The position numbers were made by a program, and so were the translations under genes. The notes below the pieces were generated by a model, which saw only the letters and a program-made list of their open reading frames with translations, had not been told where the DNA came from and did not search any database. A DNA stretch of 64,000 nt from Comamonas sp. BIGb0124 (GTDB lineage Bacteria > Pseudomonadota > Gammaproteobacteria > Burkholderiales > Burkholderiaceae_C): contig NZ_RJVF01000016.1 in the NCBI RefSeq assembly GCF_003752175.1, positions 1 to 64,000 on the forward strand. Direction: 5' to 3'. How positions within the stretch are numbered: the stretch's first letter is position 1; each line of letters opens with the position of its first letter. Shown here piece by piece: positions 49,036 to 58,852 of the stretch.

Positions 49036-49377
49036 ATGAACAAGATTCGCAAGGGCGACGAAGTCATCGTGCTCGCGGGGCGCGACAAGGGCAAGCGTGG
49101 CATCGTTTCGCTGCGCAAGGACGACTCCTTCCTGCTGGTTGAAGGCATCAACCTGGTGAAGAAGCACACCAAGCCCAACCCGCTCAAGGGCACCACTGGC
49201 GGTATTGTTGAAAAGGTAGCCCCGATTCACCAATCCAATGTGGCAATTTTCAACGCTTCCACGGGCAAGGCTGACCGTGTGGGCATCAAGCGCGTGGAAA
49301 AAGAAGTCGACGGCAAGACCAAGCTGGTCAATGTCCGCGTCTTCAAGTCCAGTGGCGAAGAAATCAAGGTGGCGTAA
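49036..49377 (+). CDS. rplX: 50S ribosomal protein L24
   Basis: 113 residues with the KOW motif near the start ([19 protein letters not shown]) and [19 protein letters not shown]. Assembly initiator of the large subunit. A few residues longer than E. coli L24 (104). Starts 9 nt after rplN. Confidence 0.97.
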   Translation: MNKIRKGDEVIVLAGRDKGKRGIVSLRKDDSFLLVEGINLVKKHTKPNPLKGTTGGIVEKVAPIHQSNVAIFNASTGKADRVGIKRVEKEVDGKTKLVNVRVFKSSGEEIKVA

Positions 49378-49379
49378 TC

Positions 49380-49919
49380 ATGACTCGCTTCCAAAAACTC
49401 TATCGTGAAAAAGTGGCGCCCGAACTCGTCAAGAAGTTCGACTACAAGTCGCCCATGGAAGTGCCGCGCATCACCAAGATCACCCTGAACATGGGTGTGG
49501 GTGAAGCGGTTGCCGACAAGAAGATCCTGGACAACGCCGTCGGCGACCTGACCAAGATCGCCGGCCAGAAGCCCGTCGTGACCAAGGCCCGCAAGGCCAT
49601 CGCCGGCTTCAAGATCCGCGAGCAGCTGCCCATCGGCTGCATGGTGACCCTCCGTGGCGCCCAGATGTATGAATTCCTGGATCGTTTCATCACCGTGGCT
49701 CTGCCCCGCGTGCGTGACTTCCGTGGCGTGTCCGGTCGTTCCTTCGACGGCCGTGGCAACTACAACATCGGCGTCAAAGAGCAGATCATTTTCCCGGAAG
49801 TCGAGTACGACAAGGTCGACGCCCTGCGCGGCCTGAATGTCAGCATCACGACGACGGCCAAGTCCGACGAAGAAGCCAAGGCGCTGCTCGCCGGCTTCCG
49901 TTTCCCGTTCAAGAACTGA
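49380..49919 (+). CDS. rplE: 50S ribosomal protein L5
   Basis: 179 residues, the E. coli length. Conserved [47 protein letters not shown] and [17 protein letters not shown]. Binds 5S rRNA. Starts 2 nt after the rplX stop. Confidence 0.98.
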   Translation: MTRFQKLYREKVAPELVKKFDYKSPMEVPRITKITLNMGVGEAVADKKILDNAVGDLTKIAGQKPVVTKARKAIAGFKIREQLPIGCMVTLRGAQMYEFLDRFITVALPRVRDFRGVSGRSFDGRGNYNIGVKEQIIFPEVEYDKVDALRGLNVSITTTAKSDEEAKALLAGFRFPFKN

Positions 49920-49927
49920 GGTTATTC

Positions 49928-50233
49928 ATGGCAAAACTTGCTTTGAAACAGCGTGAACTCAAGCGTGACAAGCTGGTGGCCAAGTTCGCCGCCAAGCGCG
50001 CCGAGCTCAAAGCCGTGTCGACCGATCTGAGCCGTGCCGAAGAAGAGCGCGCAGCTGCCCGTCTGGCACTGCAAAAGCTTCCCCGTAACGCGAGCCCGAC
50101 CCGCCAGCGCAACCGTTGCGAAATCACGGGCCGTCCCCGTGGCACGTTCCGCCAGTTCGGTCTGGGTCGTGCAAAAGTGCGTGAACTGGCTTTCGTTGGC
50201 GCCATCCCCGGTGTCACCAAGGCCAGCTGGTAA
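49928..50233 (+). CDS. rpsN: 30S ribosomal protein S14
   Basis: 101 residues, the long (zinc-free) form: the C-terminal region [23 protein letters not shown] lacks the CxxC pairs of the short form (a single Cys lies in [10 protein letters not shown]). Assembles the 30S head. Between rplE and rpsH as usual. Confidence 0.97.
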   Translation: MAKLALKQRELKRDKLVAKFAAKRAELKAVSTDLSRAEEERAAARLALQKLPRNASPTRQRNRCEITGRPRGTFRQFGLGRAKVRELAFVGAIPGVTKASW

Positions 50234-50253
50234 GTCGGCAGGAGAGATTAAAC

Positions 50254-50649
50254 ATGAGCATGAGTGATCCCATTGCCGATCTGCTGACCCGCATCCGCAA
50301 TGCACAAATGGTGTCCAAGGTTTCCGTGTCGGTGCCGTCTTCCAAAGTGAAGATCGCCATCGCCCAGGTGCTGAAGGACGAGGGCTATATCGACGGCTTC
50401 GAAGTGAAGACCGACGGTAACAAGTCCGAACTTGAAATTACCCTCAAGTACTACGCTGGTCGTCCGGTCATCGAGCGCATCGAGCGCGTGAGCCGCCCCG
50501 GTCTGCGTGTTTACAAGGGCCGCGGCGCCATCCCCCAAGTCCAGAACGGACTGGGTGTGGCCATCGTCACAACGCCCCAGGGCGTGATGACCGATCGCAA
50601 AGCACGTGCTACCGGTGTCGGTGGCGAAGTGCTCTGCTACGTGGCTTGA
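50254..50649 (+). CDS. rpsH: 30S ribosomal protein S8
   Basis: 131 residues: [35 protein letters not shown] and the C-terminal signature [21 protein letters not shown]. In E. coli S8 represses its own operon by binding a site in the rplE mRNA; whether a copy of that site exists here was not resolved. Confidence 0.98.
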   Translation: MSMSDPIADLLTRIRNAQMVSKVSVSVPSSKVKIAIAQVLKDEGYIDGFEVKTDGNKSELEITLKYYAGRPVIERIERVSRPGLRVYKGRGAIPQVQNGLGVAIVTTPQGVMTDRKARATGVGGEVLCYVA

Positions 50650-50671
50650 TGCAGGCTAAGGAGAGACAAGA

Positions 50672-51205
50672 ATGTCCCGAGTAGGAAAATTGCCTGTTGC
50701 CATTCCGGCCGGCGTTGAGGTCTCCCTCACCGCTGCCGAAATCGGCATCAAGGGTACTGGTGGCTCCTTGGCCGTGGCGCAAAACGCGCTGGTCAAGGTC
50801 AGCAACGAATCCGGCGCGCTGCGCTTTGTGCCGGTCGACGACTCGCGCGAAGCCAATGCCATGTCCGGCACGCTGCGTCAGCTCGTCAACAACATGGTCA
50901 CTGGCGTGACCAAAGGCTTCGAACGCAAGCTGAACCTGATCGGCGTGGGCTACAAGGCCCAAGCCCAGGGCGACAAGCTCAACCTCGCGGTTGGTTTCTC
51001 GCATCCGGTCAGCAAGCAGATGCCTGCAGGCGTGACGGTGGCGACACCGGCACCGACCGAAATCATCATCAAGGGTGCCGACCGTCAACGTGTTGGCCAA
51101 GTGGCTGCCGAGATCCGTGCCATCCGTCCGCCCGAGCCTTACAAGGGCAAGGGTATCCGTTATTCGGACGAGAAGGTCGTGATCAAGGAAACCAAGAAGA
51201 AATAA
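50672..51205 (+). CDS. rplF: 50S ribosomal protein L6
   Basis: 177 residues, two repeated domains: [17 protein letters not shown] at the start and the signature [20 protein letters not shown] at the end. Located near the GTPase centre. AAGGAGAG precedes the ATG. Confidence 0.98.
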   Translation: MSRVGKLPVAIPAGVEVSLTAAEIGIKGTGGSLAVAQNALVKVSNESGALRFVPVDDSREANAMSGTLRQLVNNMVTGVTKGFERKLNLIGVGYKAQAQGDKLNLAVGFSHPVSKQMPAGVTVATPAPTEIIIKGADRQRVGQVAAEIRAIRPPEPYKGKGIRYSDEKVVIKETKKK

Positions 51206-51216
51206 GGACCTGCATC

Positions 51217-51585
51217 ATGTCTTTGACCAAAAAACAGCAGCGTCTGCGTCGGGCACGTCAGACCCGCATCCGTATCGCCACCCAAGGTGTCGTGCGTCTG
51301 CTGGTCAACCGTACCAACCTGCACATCTACGCCAGCGTCATCTCTGGCGACGGCACCCAGGTGCTGGCCAGCGCATCCACGGCGGAAGCCGAAGTGCGTG
51401 CGTCGCTGGGCGGCTCCGGCAAGGGCGGCAACGTCGCCGCAGCCGAAGTGATCGGCAAGCGCATCGCTGAGCGTGCCAAGGCCGCAGGCATCGAGAAGGT
51501 CGCTTTCGACCGCTCGGGCTTCGCCTACCACGGTCGCGTGAAGGCACTGGCTGACGCGGCCCGCGAAGCCGGCTTGCAGTTCTAA
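51217..51585 (+). CDS. rplR: 50S ribosomal protein L18
   Basis: 122 residues: [33 protein letters not shown], and [20 protein letters not shown]. Binds 5S rRNA in the central protuberance with L5. Starts 11 nt after rplF. Confidence 0.98.
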   Translation: MSLTKKQQRLRRARQTRIRIATQGVVRLLVNRTNLHIYASVISGDGTQVLASASTAEAEVRASLGGSGKGGNVAAAEVIGKRIAERAKAAGIEKVAFDRSGFAYHGRVKALADAAREAGLQF

Positions 51586-51604
51586 GCAGACTGAGGATAA
51601 ACAA

Positions 51605-52126
51605 ATGGCTAAAGTTCAAGCAAAAGTGCAAGACGAAGCTCGCGACGACGGTCTGCGTGAAAAAATGATCGCGGTCAACCGCGTCACCAAGGTGGTGAAG
51701 GGTGGCCGTATCCTCGGCTTCGCTGCACTGACCGTGGTCGGCGACGGTGACGGCCGCATCGGCATGGGCAAGGGCAAGTCCCGTGAAGTGCCCGTGGCCG
51801 TGCAAAAGGCCATGGAGCAAGCCCGCCGCAACCTGTTGAAGGTTTCCCTGAAGAACGGCACCGTGTATCACACCGTGACCGGCCAGCATGGCGCAGCCAA
51901 GGTTTTCCTGGCTCCTGCCCCCAAGGGTACCGGCATCATCGCCGGCGGCCCGATGCGTGCCGTGTTCGAAGTGATGGGCGTGACGGACATCGTGGCCAAG
52001 AGCCACGGTTCTTCGAACCCTTACAACATGGTTCGTGCGACTCTGGACGCCCTGCGTAACAGCACCACGCCTTCGCAAGTGGCAGCCAAGCGCGGCAAGT
52101 CTGTCGAAGAACTGTTCTCCGCTTGA
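51605..52126 (+). CDS. rpsE: 30S ribosomal protein S5
   Basis: 173 residues: [19 protein letters not shown], then [20 protein letters not shown] and [17 protein letters not shown]. An accuracy protein of the small subunit and part of the mRNA entry tunnel. Confidence 0.98.
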   Translation: MAKVQAKVQDEARDDGLREKMIAVNRVTKVVKGGRILGFAALTVVGDGDGRIGMGKGKSREVPVAVQKAMEQARRNLLKVSLKNGTVYHTVTGQHGAAKVFLAPAPKGTGIIAGGPMRAVFEVMGVTDIVAKSHGSSNPYNMVRATLDALRNSTTPSQVAAKRGKSVEELFSA

Positions 52127-52148
52127 GAACTGATCGAGGAGAACAGAA

Positions 52149-52331
52149 ATGACGACTCAAAAAACAGTGAAGATCCAGCTGGTTCGCAGCCCGATCGGCA
52201 CCAAGCAGGACCACCGCGCCACCGTGCGTGGACTGGGCCTGCGCAAGCTCAACAGCACGAGTGAACTGCAGGACACCCCCGCAGTGCGTGGCATGATCGA
52301 CAAGATCAGCTACCTCGTGAAAGTTCTGTAA
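52149..52331 (+). CDS. rpmD: 50S ribosomal protein L30
   Basis: 60 residues: [20 protein letters not shown] and [19 protein letters not shown]. Short bacterial form. Good AGGAG before the ATG, between rpsE and rplO as in E. coli. Confidence 0.97.
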   Translation: MTTQKTVKIQLVRSPIGTKQDHRATVRGLGLRKLNSTSELQDTPAVRGMIDKISYLVKVL

Positions 52332-52343
52332 GCAGAGGTTGAT

Positions 52344-52790
52344 ATGGAATTGAACGGTATTAAGCCTGGTGAAGGCGCCAAGCATGCCAAGCGCCGTGTC
52401 GGCCGCGGCATCGGCTCCGGCCTCGGCAAGACTGCAGGTCGCGGTCACAAGGGTCAGAAGTCGCGTTCGGGCGGCTACCACAAGGTGGGCTTCGAAGGCG
52501 GTCAAATGCCTCTGCAGCGTCGCCTGCCCAAGCGCGGTTTCAAGTCGCATCTGCTGAAGTACAACGCAGAAGTGACCCTGACCGCCCTGGGACAGCTGGG
52601 TCTGGCTGAAGTCGATCTGCTGGCGCTCAAGAACGCCGGCCTGGTCGGCGAGCTGATCAAGAACGTCAAGGTCATCAAGTCGGGTGAAATCACCGCGGCC
52701 GTGAAGCTGGCTGCTGGCGTTTCCGCCACGGCCGGTGCCAAGGCTGCGATCGAGGCCGCAGGCGGCAGCGTTGCTGCAGCCGAAGCCTGA
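52344..52790 (+). CDS. rplO: 50S ribosomal protein L15
   Basis: 148 residues: the basic Gly-rich N-terminal tail ([38 protein letters not shown]) that enters 23S rRNA and the globular end [18 protein letters not shown]. The final 12 residues are Ala-rich. secY follows 26 nt later. Confidence 0.98.
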   Translation: MELNGIKPGEGAKHAKRRVGRGIGSGLGKTAGRGHKGQKSRSGGYHKVGFEGGQMPLQRRLPKRGFKSHLLKYNAEVTLTALGQLGLAEVDLLALKNAGLVGELIKNVKVIKSGEITAAVKLAAGVSATAGAKAAIEAAGGSVAAAEA

Positions 52791-52816
52791 GCTGACTCAC
52801 TAAAAGGCTTTTGACT

Positions 52817-54142
52817 GTGGCTACTAACGCAGCACAACTGGCCAAGACCGGGAAGTTCGGCGACTTGCGTCGCCGCCTGGTCTTCTTGTTGCTGGCGTTG
52901 CTGGTCTATCGTATCGGTGCACACATCCCTGTGCCCGGTATCGATCCCGACCAGCTGCGACAGCTCTTCAATGGTCAACAAGGCGGCATCCTGAACCTGT
53001 TCAACATGTTCTCGGGTGGAGCCTTGTCGCGTTTCACGGTGTTTGCACTGGGGATCATGCCGTACATCTCGGCATCGATCATCATGCAATTGGCTGCCTA
53101 TGTGGTGCCCACCCTGGAACAATTGAAGAAAGAGGGCGAAGCCGGCCGTCGCAAGATTACGCAGTACACCCGTTACGGGACCTTGCTTCTGGCTCTGTTT
53201 CAGTCGGTCAGTATCGCTGTCGCGCTGGAAAGCCAGGCCGGCCTGGTGCTCTCACCGGGCATGGGTTTCCGCATCACGGCCATGATCAGCCTCACGGCTG
53301 GCACCATGTTCCTGATGTGGCTGGGCGAGCAGATCACCGAGCGCGGTCTGGGCAATGGCATCTCGATCCTGATCTTCGCCGGTATCGCCGCAGGTCTGCC
53401 GAGCTCCATCGCCGGTCTCTTCGAGCTGGTTCGCACGGGTGCCATGGGCATTCCGGTGGCCATCATCGTGGTGGCACTGGTGGCTGCAGTCACGTACTTC
53501 GTGGTGTTTGTCGAACGGGGTCAGCGCAAGATCCTCGTCAACTATGCACGGCGTCAGGTCGGCAACAAGGTGTATGGCGGTCAATCGTCGCATCTGCCCC
53601 TGAAGCTGAACATGGCTGGCGTGATCCCGCCGATCTTTGCGTCCTCGATCATCCTGTTGCCCGCGACGATCGTGGGTTGGCTGAGCACCGGTGACGGTTG
53701 GTTCCAGCGGGGTCTGAAAGACGCCGCCGCAGCCCTGACGCCCGGACAGCCGATCTATGTGATGTTCTATGCAGCAGCCATCATCTTCTTCTGTTTCTTC
53801 TACACGGCCCTGGTCTTCAACAGCCGGGAAACTGCAGACAACCTGAAGAAGAGCGGCGCGTTCATCCCGGGCATCCGCCCTGGTGAGCAGACTGCGCGAT
53901 ATATTGATAGAATCTTGGTCCGCTTGACGTTGGTGGGTGCTCTGTACATTACCTTCGTGTGTCTGCTGCCCGAGTTCTTGATCCTGGAGTACAACGTGCC
54001 GTTCTATTTCGGTGGCACGTCGCTTCTGATCATTGTGGTCGTCACCATGGACTTCTGGGCGCAAGTGCAGAACTACATGATGTCGCAGCAATACGAATCC
54101 TTGCTCAAGAAGGCCAACTTCCGCTCCACACCGGGCGCTTGA
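52817..54142 (+). CDS. secY: preprotein translocase subunit SecY
   Basis: Channel of the Sec translocon, 441 residues with ten membrane helices. Landmarks: [20 protein letters not shown], the plug region [35 protein letters not shown], and [21 protein letters not shown] (ribosome/SecA loop). I start at the GTG at 52817 (Met-Ala-Thr-Asn) and not the TTG two codons earlier, by likeness to Burkholderiales SecY. It ends the spc group; 255 nt without a gene follow. Confidence 0.97.
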   Translation: MATNAAQLAKTGKFGDLRRRLVFLLLALLVYRIGAHIPVPGIDPDQLRQLFNGQQGGILNLFNMFSGGALSRFTVFALGIMPYISASIIMQLAAYVVPTLEQLKKEGEAGRRKITQYTRYGTLLLALFQSVSIAVALESQAGLVLSPGMGFRITAMISLTAGTMFLMWLGEQITERGLGNGISILIFAGIAAGLPSSIAGLFELVRTGAMGIPVAIIVVALVAAVTYFVVFVERGQRKILVNYARRQVGNKVYGGQSSHLPLKLNMAGVIPPIFASSIILLPATIVGWLSTGDGWFQRGLKDAAAALTPGQPIYVMFYAAAIIFFCFFYTALVFNSRETADNLKKSGAFIPGIRPGEQTARYIDRILVRLTLVGALYITFVCLLPEFLILEYNVPFYFGGTSLLIIVVVTMDFWAQVQNYMMSQQYESLLKKANFRSTPGA

Positions 54143-54397
54143 AGATCCAGGCCATCCCAGGCAAGGGATGACGTCATCCAGATGCAGGCGGAGTGTCGTA
54201 TGGCTCCGTCCGCAGCAAGGCTCGAGTTCAGCTCGAATCGGTCATGTGGTTCTGGGTCACATGCCCCACCGGATGCCAGGGTGCAGACCCTCGCAACCGG
54301 CAAGTGACCGGATCACGGTTGAGTTAACCCCATTTGACCTGGTGTGCTGCAAGAAGCGGCATGTCAGGTACAGCGTAAAGTTTTAGGAGAAACGACA
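54143..54397. other. 255-bp gap between secY and rpmJ
   Basis: No gene is supported; infA, which many bacteria have here, is absent. TTGACC (54334-54339) is a possible -35 but no clear -10 follows at the right distance. AGGAGA at 54386-54391 is the rpmJ ribosome-binding site. A small ATG frame (54168-54386) shows no family resemblance. Confidence 0.6.
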
Positions 54398-54511
54398 ATG
54401 AGAGTTTCGGCTTCGGTCAAACCTATCTGCCGCAACTGCAAGATCATCCGCCGCCATGGCGTGGTGCGCGTGATCTGCACCGACGCACGCCACAAGCAGC
54501 GTCAAGGCTGA
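54398..54511 (+). CDS. rpmJ: 50S ribosomal protein L36
   Basis: 37 residues, too short for most ORF searches: starts [15 protein letters not shown] and ends DARHKQRQG. The zinc-binding set is kept (Cys11, Cys14, Cys27 and His32), so this is the zinc-containing C+ form. AGGAGA lies 6 nt before the ATG. rpsM follows 21 nt later. Confidence 0.97.
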   Translation: MRVSASVKPICRNCKIIRRHGVVRVICTDARHKQRQG

Positions 54512-54532
54512 TACAAGGTATAGAGGAACAAA

Positions 54533-54898
54533 ATGGCACGTATTGCTGGTATCAATATTCCGCCGCACAAGCATGCGGAAATCGGCCTGACCTCCATTTT
54601 TGGCATCGGCCGCACGCGCGCTCGCCAAATCTGCGAAGCGTCTGGCATCGCCTACGACAAGAAGGTGAAGGATCTGACCGACGGTGATCTGGAAAAGATC
54701 CGCGACCAGATCGCTCTGTTCACCATCGAAGGTGACCTTCGTCGCGAAACCACGATGAACATCAAGCGTTTGATGGACATCGGCTGCTACCGCGGTTTCC
54801 GCCATCGCCGCGGCCTGCCGCTGCGTGGTCAGCGCACCCGCACCAATGCCCGTACTCGCAAGGGTCCGCGCAAGGCTGCCGCTTCGCTCAAGAAGTAA
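54533..54898 (+). CDS. rpsM: 30S ribosomal protein S13
   Basis: 121 residues: [38 protein letters not shown] and the basic tail [19 protein letters not shown] that contacts the P-site tRNA. First of the alpha operon genes with rpsK, rpsD, rpoA and rplQ. Confidence 0.98.
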   Translation: MARIAGINIPPHKHAEIGLTSIFGIGRTRARQICEASGIAYDKKVKDLTDGDLEKIRDQIALFTIEGDLRRETTMNIKRLMDIGCYRGFRHRRGLPLRGQRTRTNARTRKGPRKAAASLKK

Positions 54899-54920
54899 TC
54901 CGGGAACTTGAAAGAGCTTT

Positions 54921-55325
54921 ATGGCTAAATCACCTAACAACAGCGCAGCCCAACGCGTGCGCAAGAAGGTTCGCAAGAACATCTCGGACGGTATCGCCCA
55001 CGTTCACGCATCCTTCAACAACACCATCATCACCATCACCGACCGCCAGGGCAACGCCCTGTCGTGGGCTTCGTCGGGTGGCCAAGGCTTCAAGGGTTCG
55101 CGCAAGTCGACTCCCTTCGCAGCTCAGGTCGCATCGGAAGTCGCCGGTCGCGCTGCCATCGAGCAGGGCATCAAGAACCTCGACGTCGAGATCAAGGGCC
55201 CCGGCCCCGGTCGCGAGTCGTCGGTGCGTGCACTCGCTGCGCTGGGCATCCGCATTGCGTCCATCTCGGACGTGACGCCTGTCCCGCACAACGGCTGCCG
55301 TCCCCAAAAGCGTCGCCGCATCTGA
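54921..55325 (+). CDS. rpsK: 30S ribosomal protein S11
   Basis: 134 residues: [40 protein letters not shown] and [20 protein letters not shown], ending [17 protein letters not shown]. Forms the platform of the 30S near the mRNA exit. 133 nt without a gene separate it from rpsD. Confidence 0.98.
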   Translation: MAKSPNNSAAQRVRKKVRKNISDGIAHVHASFNNTIITITDRQGNALSWASSGGQGFKGSRKSTPFAAQVASEVAGRAAIEQGIKNLDVEIKGPGPGRESSVRALAALGIRIASISDVTPVPHNGCRPQKRRRI

Positions 55326-55420
55326 GCGCGTCCGCTTTTTGAAAGCAGTGAGGCCACATGGGTGGCCGCACTGCGTTTGTTTTTAAGACCACCGCCATCA
55401 GGCCCACGGGCCGAAGGCTC

Positions 55421-55437
55421 CTGCGGCTACGCCGCAG
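55421..55437 (+). promoter_or_regulatory. hairpin in the rpsD leader
   Basis: CTGCGGC (55421-55427) and GCCGCAG (55431-55437) form a perfect 7-bp stem with a TAC loop, 21 nt before the rpsD start. GGCC repeats lie just upstream (CCCACGGGCCGAAGGC). There is no T tract, so a leader structure is more likely than a terminator. Confidence 0.5.
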
Positions 55438-55458
55438 CAGAACAACCAAGGAAATCAA

Positions 55459-56082
55459 GTGGCACGTTACCTCGGCCCCAAGGCCAAACTGTCCCGCCGC
55501 GAAGGCACCGACCTGCTGCTCAAGAGCGCCCGCCGCTCGATCGCAGACAAGGCCAAGTTCGACTCCAAGCCCGGCCAGCATGGCCGCACTTCGGGTGCCC
55601 GTACCTCCGACTTCGGCCTGCAACTGCGTGAAAAGCAGAAGGTCAAGCGCATGTACGGCGTGCTGGAACGCCAGTTCCGCCGCTACTTCGCCGAAGCCGA
55701 TCGCCGCCGTGGCAGCACGGGCGTGAACCTGCTGAGCCTGCTCGAATCGCGTCTGGACAATGTGGTCTACCGCATGGGCTTCGGCTCGACGCGTGCAGAA
55801 GCCCGCCAGCTCGTCTCGCACAAGGCCATCACGGTCAACGGCAAGTCGGTCAACATCCCGTCGTACTCCGTCAAGGTGGGCGATATCGTTGCCGTGGGCG
55901 AGAAGTCCAAGAAGCAAGTTCGCGTGCTCGAATCCCTGCAACTGGCTCAACAAGTCGGCCTGCCGGCTTGGGTCGAAGTCAATGCAGACAAGGTCGAAGG
56001 CACGTTCAAGAAGTCTCCCGACCGCGATGAATTCGGTGCGGACATCAACGAATCGTTGATCGTCGAACTGTACTCGCGTTAA
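55459..56082 (+). CDS. rpsD: 30S ribosomal protein S4
   Basis: 207 residues: [20 protein letters not shown], the S4 RNA-binding domain [23 protein letters not shown] (residues 97-119), and [16 protein letters not shown]. Assembly nucleator of the 30S and, in E. coli, translational repressor of the alpha operon. GTG start at 55459 with AAGGAAA upstream. The long form without the zinc cysteines. Confidence 0.97.
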   Translation: MARYLGPKAKLSRREGTDLLLKSARRSIADKAKFDSKPGQHGRTSGARTSDFGLQLREKQKVKRMYGVLERQFRRYFAEADRRRGSTGVNLLSLLESRLDNVVYRMGFGSTRAEARQLVSHKAITVNGKSVNIPSYSVKVGDIVAVGEKSKKQVRVLESLQLAQQVGLPAWVEVNADKVEGTFKKSPDRDEFGADINESLIVELYSR

Positions 56083-56093
56083 TGTTTTTCCCG

Positions 56094-56131
56094 GCGCGGC
56101 TGGCCCGAAAGGGCTCGGCTGCGCTTTCTTA
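56094..56131 (+). terminator. terminator-like hairpin between rpsD and rpoA
   Basis: GCGCGGCTGGCCC (56094-56106) pairs with GGGCTCGGCTGCGC (56111-56124) around a GAAA tetraloop; 13 pairs including three G-T, with one bulged C. TTTCTTATTT follows. It would act as a partial terminator or attenuator inside the alpha operon. Confidence 0.6.
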
Positions 56132-56185
56132 TTTGTCATCAGCCTTACCGGTGTAACGAGCTGGGGGTATTGAGAGGAAGTTTGC

Positions 56186-57178
56186 ATGCAAACAAATTTG
56201 CTGAGTCCCAAGGCAATCGACGTTGAGCAAATTGGCCCGAATCGCGCCAAGGTCACCCTGGAGCCTTTCGAGCGTGGTTACGGCCACACCTTGGGTAATG
56301 CGCTGCGTCGCGTGCTGCTGTCGTCCATGGTCGGCTATGCCGTGACCGAAGTGACGATCGCCGGCGTGCTGCACGAGTACTCGTCCATCGAGGGCGTGCA
56401 GGAAGACGTGGTCAACGTGCTGCTGAACCTCAAGGGCGTGGTCTTCAAGCTGCAAAACCGCGATGAAGTGACACTGAGCCTGCGCAAGGATGGCGAAGGC
56501 GTGGTGACGGCTGGTGACATCCAGACGCCGCACGACGTCGAGATCCTGAACCCCGGCCACGTGATCGCCACGCTGTCGCAAGGTGCCAAGCTGGACATGC
56601 AGCTCAAGGTCGAGAAGGGCCGTGGTTATGTGCCCGGCAACGTTCGCCGCTATGGCGAAGAGTCTTCCAAGACCATCGGCCGCATCGTGCTCGACGCTTC
56701 GTTCTCGCCCATCCGCCGCGTGAGCTACACGGTCGAAAGCGCCCGTGTCGAACAGCGTACGGACCTGGACAAGCTGGTGATGGACATCGAAACCAGCGGT
56801 GCCGTGTCTGCCGAAGACGCCGTGCGCGCTTCCGCCAAGATTCTGGTGGAGCAGCTGGCCGTGTTCGCACAGCTCGAGGGCAGCGACCTGCCGTTCAGCG
56901 GTGCACAAGCCGCTTCGGGCGGCAAGCAGGATTTCGATCCGATCCTGCTGCGTCCGGTCGACGAGCTCGAGCTCACCGTGCGTTCGGCCAACTGCCTGAA
57001 GGCCGAAAACATCTACTACATCGGCGACCTGATTCAGCGTACCGAGAACGAGCTGCTCAAGACCCCCAACCTGGGTCGCAAGTCGCTCAACGAAATCAAG
57101 GAAGTGCTGGCTTCGCGTGGTCTCACGCTGGGCATGCGCCTTGAGAACTGGCCCCCGGCCGGTCTGGACAAGCGTTAA
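56186..57178 (+). CDS. rpoA: DNA-directed RNA polymerase subunit alpha
   Basis: 330 residues: N-terminal assembly domain ([50 protein letters not shown]), a linker near 235-250, and the C-terminal domain that binds UP elements and activators ([36 protein letters not shown]). GAGAGGAAG lies before the ATG. The extra hairpin upstream and a -10-like TATAAT downstream bracket the gene. Confidence 0.98.
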   Translation: MQTNLLSPKAIDVEQIGPNRAKVTLEPFERGYGHTLGNALRRVLLSSMVGYAVTEVTIAGVLHEYSSIEGVQEDVVNVLLNLKGVVFKLQNRDEVTLSLRKDGEGVVTAGDIQTPHDVEILNPGHVIATLSQGAKLDMQLKVEKGRGYVPGNVRRYGEESSKTIGRIVLDASFSPIRRVSYTVESARVEQRTDLDKLVMDIETSGAVSAEDAVRASAKILVEQLAVFAQLEGSDLPFSGAQAASGGKQDFDPILLRPVDELELTVRSANCLKAENIYYIGDLIQRTENELLKTPNLGRKSLNEIKEVLASRGLTLGMRLENWPPAGLDKR

Positions 57179-57199
57179 GCACGAGACGGCTCCTGCAGC

Positions 57200-57205
57200 T
57201 ATAAT
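57200..57205 (+). promoter_or_regulatory. consensus -10 hexamer before rplQ
   Basis: TATAAT is a perfect -10 match in the 108-bp rpoA-rplQ gap. The best -35 candidate, TTAAGC at 57175-57180, is weak and 19 nt away. An arm pair CCCGCAG/CTGCGGG (57234-57240 and 57253-57259) lies in the leader that would result. Confidence 0.45.
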
Positions 57206-57286
57206 CTCGCGTTCAATTTTTAGTCATTGTGCACCCCGCAGTACCTTGTACGGCTGCGGGTTCAAATCAGAGAAAGGAAAAGCACC

Positions 57287-57685
57287 ATGCGCCACGGAAA
57301 CGGACTCCGTAAACTCAATCGCACCAGCGCCCATCGCAAGGCTCTGCTGCAGAATCTGGCCAACGCCCTGATCGAACACGAAGCGATCAAGACGACCGTG
57401 CCGAAGGCCAAGGAACTGCGCCGCGTGATCGAGCCCCTGATCACCCTGAGCAAGGAAGCAACCGTGGCCAACCGCCGCCTGGCTTTCTCGCGCCTGCGCA
57501 ACCGTGACAACGTCGTCAAGCTGTTCGACGTGCTCGGCCCGCGCTTCAAGGCCCGTCCCGGTGGCTACACACGTATCCTGAAAATGGGCTTCCGCGTGGG
57601 CGACAACGCCCCCATGGCCCTGATCGAATTGGTCGATCGCGCCGATGTCGACGCAGAATCTGCAGAAACCAGCGCAGCCGAATAA
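57287..57685 (+). CDS. rplQ: 50S ribosomal protein L17
   Basis: 132 residues: [40 protein letters not shown], and [20 protein letters not shown]. Sits at the bottom of the 50S near the exit tunnel. AGAAAGGAAA precedes the ATG. The Glu/Ala-rich tail ([10 protein letters not shown]) is a little longer than in E. coli. Last protein gene of the alpha operon; initiator tRNA begins 25 nt after its stop. Confidence 0.98.
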   Translation: MRHGNGLRKLNRTSAHRKALLQNLANALIEHEAIKTTVPKAKELRRVIEPLITLSKEATVANRRLAFSRLRNRDNVVKLFDVLGPRFKARPGGYTRILKMGFRVGDNAPMALIELVDRADVDAESAETSAAE

Positions 57686-57710
57686 AATCGTGCTACAATA
57701 ACCTTCTTGA

Positions 57711-57787
<77 letters not shown>

Positions 57788-57791
57788 TCTT

Positions 57792-57827
57792 AAAAGCATC
57801 CTGTTGAAAAACAGGGTGCTTTTTTTT
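57792..57827 (+). terminator. terminator after tRNA-fMet
   Basis: AAAGCATCCTGTT and AACAGGGTGCTTT form a long stem with one mismatch (loop GAAA), followed by eight T. It closes the alpha operon plus tRNA unit. Confidence 0.93.
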
Positions 57828-58032
57828 CGTCCCAGCAGGCCAGGGCTTGCGGCGTGCTTGGCCGGGCGGGATCGGATCCCATTGGGTTTGTCGCTATTGC
57901 GCACAGGCCGGCGGCTGTGGCACGCTATCAAAACACGCGGCAAAACACACGTTTTGCGTGCCCTGGGACTGCTTTCTGCAGGTAGGCATTGTCATGTATG
58001 TGTCAGGGGCATGTCGGTGCAGACTGGCTGTT

Positions 58033-58052
58033 TCCTAGGGATTTCCCTAGGA
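58033..58052. promoter_or_regulatory. perfect 9-bp palindrome before the GNAT gene
   Basis: TCCTAGGGA (58033-58041) and TCCCTAGGA (58044-58052) are exact inverse copies with a TT centre. The AGGA at the end of the right arm is the only ribosome-binding-site candidate, 8 nt before the ATG. The element can be a protein operator or an RNA hairpin that hides the site. Confidence 0.7.
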
Positions 58053-58060
58053 TTGAGTCC

Positions 58061-58774
58061 ATGACTGAATCGACCGCCTTTCTCAAAGCCACGCTGCACA
58101 TGCTGGCACCGTGGATGCGTGCGCCCGGCGAAGCCAGCGTACCGGTGGCGGCGATGGTTCCGATCCGTACGCTGGCCCCCAATCACCGTTCCCGCATCCT
58201 GGCCCACCTTCTGGCGCTCGACGAGCATGACCGGTATCTGCGTTTCGGCTACACGGCGACCGACGAGCAGGTCGAGCGTTACGTGACGGGCCTGAATTTC
58301 GAGCGCGACGAGGTTTTCGGCATCTTCAATCGATCGCTGGAACTGGTGGCAATGGCCCACCTGGCTTATTCGACACATGCCGCGACGGCTTCATGCGCCG
58401 AGTTCGGCGTTTCCGTGCTGAAGTCGGCCCGTGGGCGCGGCTATGGCGGGCGGCTCTTCGAACGCGCGGCCATGCATGCGCGCAACGAGGGCGTGAACAT
58501 GCTGTTCATCCACGCGCTCAGCGAAAACAGTGCCATGCTGCGCATCGCACGCAAGGCCGGAGCCACGGTGCAGCGCGACGGCAGCGAATCGGAGGCCCAT
58601 CTGCAACTGGCGGCGCCGAATCTCGACAGCCGGCTCGCCCAGATCCTGCACGAGCAGTATGCCGAGGCCGACTACAAACTCAAGAAACAGGCCCGGCATT
58701 TCTGGGACCTGCTGGGCTTGATGCAGGACGTGCGCACCGGCGTGCGCGATGCCCGTCAGCGGTCTGCGCAGTAG
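58061..58774 (+). CDS. GNAT family N-acetyltransferase
   Basis: 237 residues. After a 40-residue N-terminal part, ILAHLLALDEHDRYLRFGYTATDEQ and AMAHLAYSTHAATA lead to the acetyl-CoA loop VLKSARGRGYGGRLFERAAMHA (R/QxxGxG/A type), then FIHALSENSAMLRIARKAGA as the last GNAT motif. The C-terminal 50 residues (LAQILHEQYAEADYKLKKQARHF) are helical. Acceptor unknown. The frame is open upstream to 57989; the ATG at 58061 follows the palindrome. It stands alone after the ribosomal terminator. Confidence 0.88.
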   Translation: MTESTAFLKATLHMLAPWMRAPGEASVPVAAMVPIRTLAPNHRSRILAHLLALDEHDRYLRFGYTATDEQVERYVTGLNFERDEVFGIFNRSLELVAMAHLAYSTHAATASCAEFGVSVLKSARGRGYGGRLFERAAMHARNEGVNMLFIHALSENSAMLRIARKAGATVQRDGSESEAHLQLAAPNLDSRLAQILHEQYAEADYKLKKQARHFWDLLGLMQDVRTGVRDARQRSAQ

Positions 58775-58852
58775 ACGAGCGCCGCGGCAGGTCGGCAGGC
58801 ATCCGTTATCCTAGAGGCTTGTACCACTACAGCATGTCCTGCCTTCTTCGCA

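Noticed and set aside
54168..54386. A 72-codon frame in the secY-rpmJ gap, considered as infA
   Set aside because: The sequence has none of the IF1 residues (no OB-fold pattern such as GHELLAHVSGKMR) and no ribosome-binding site.
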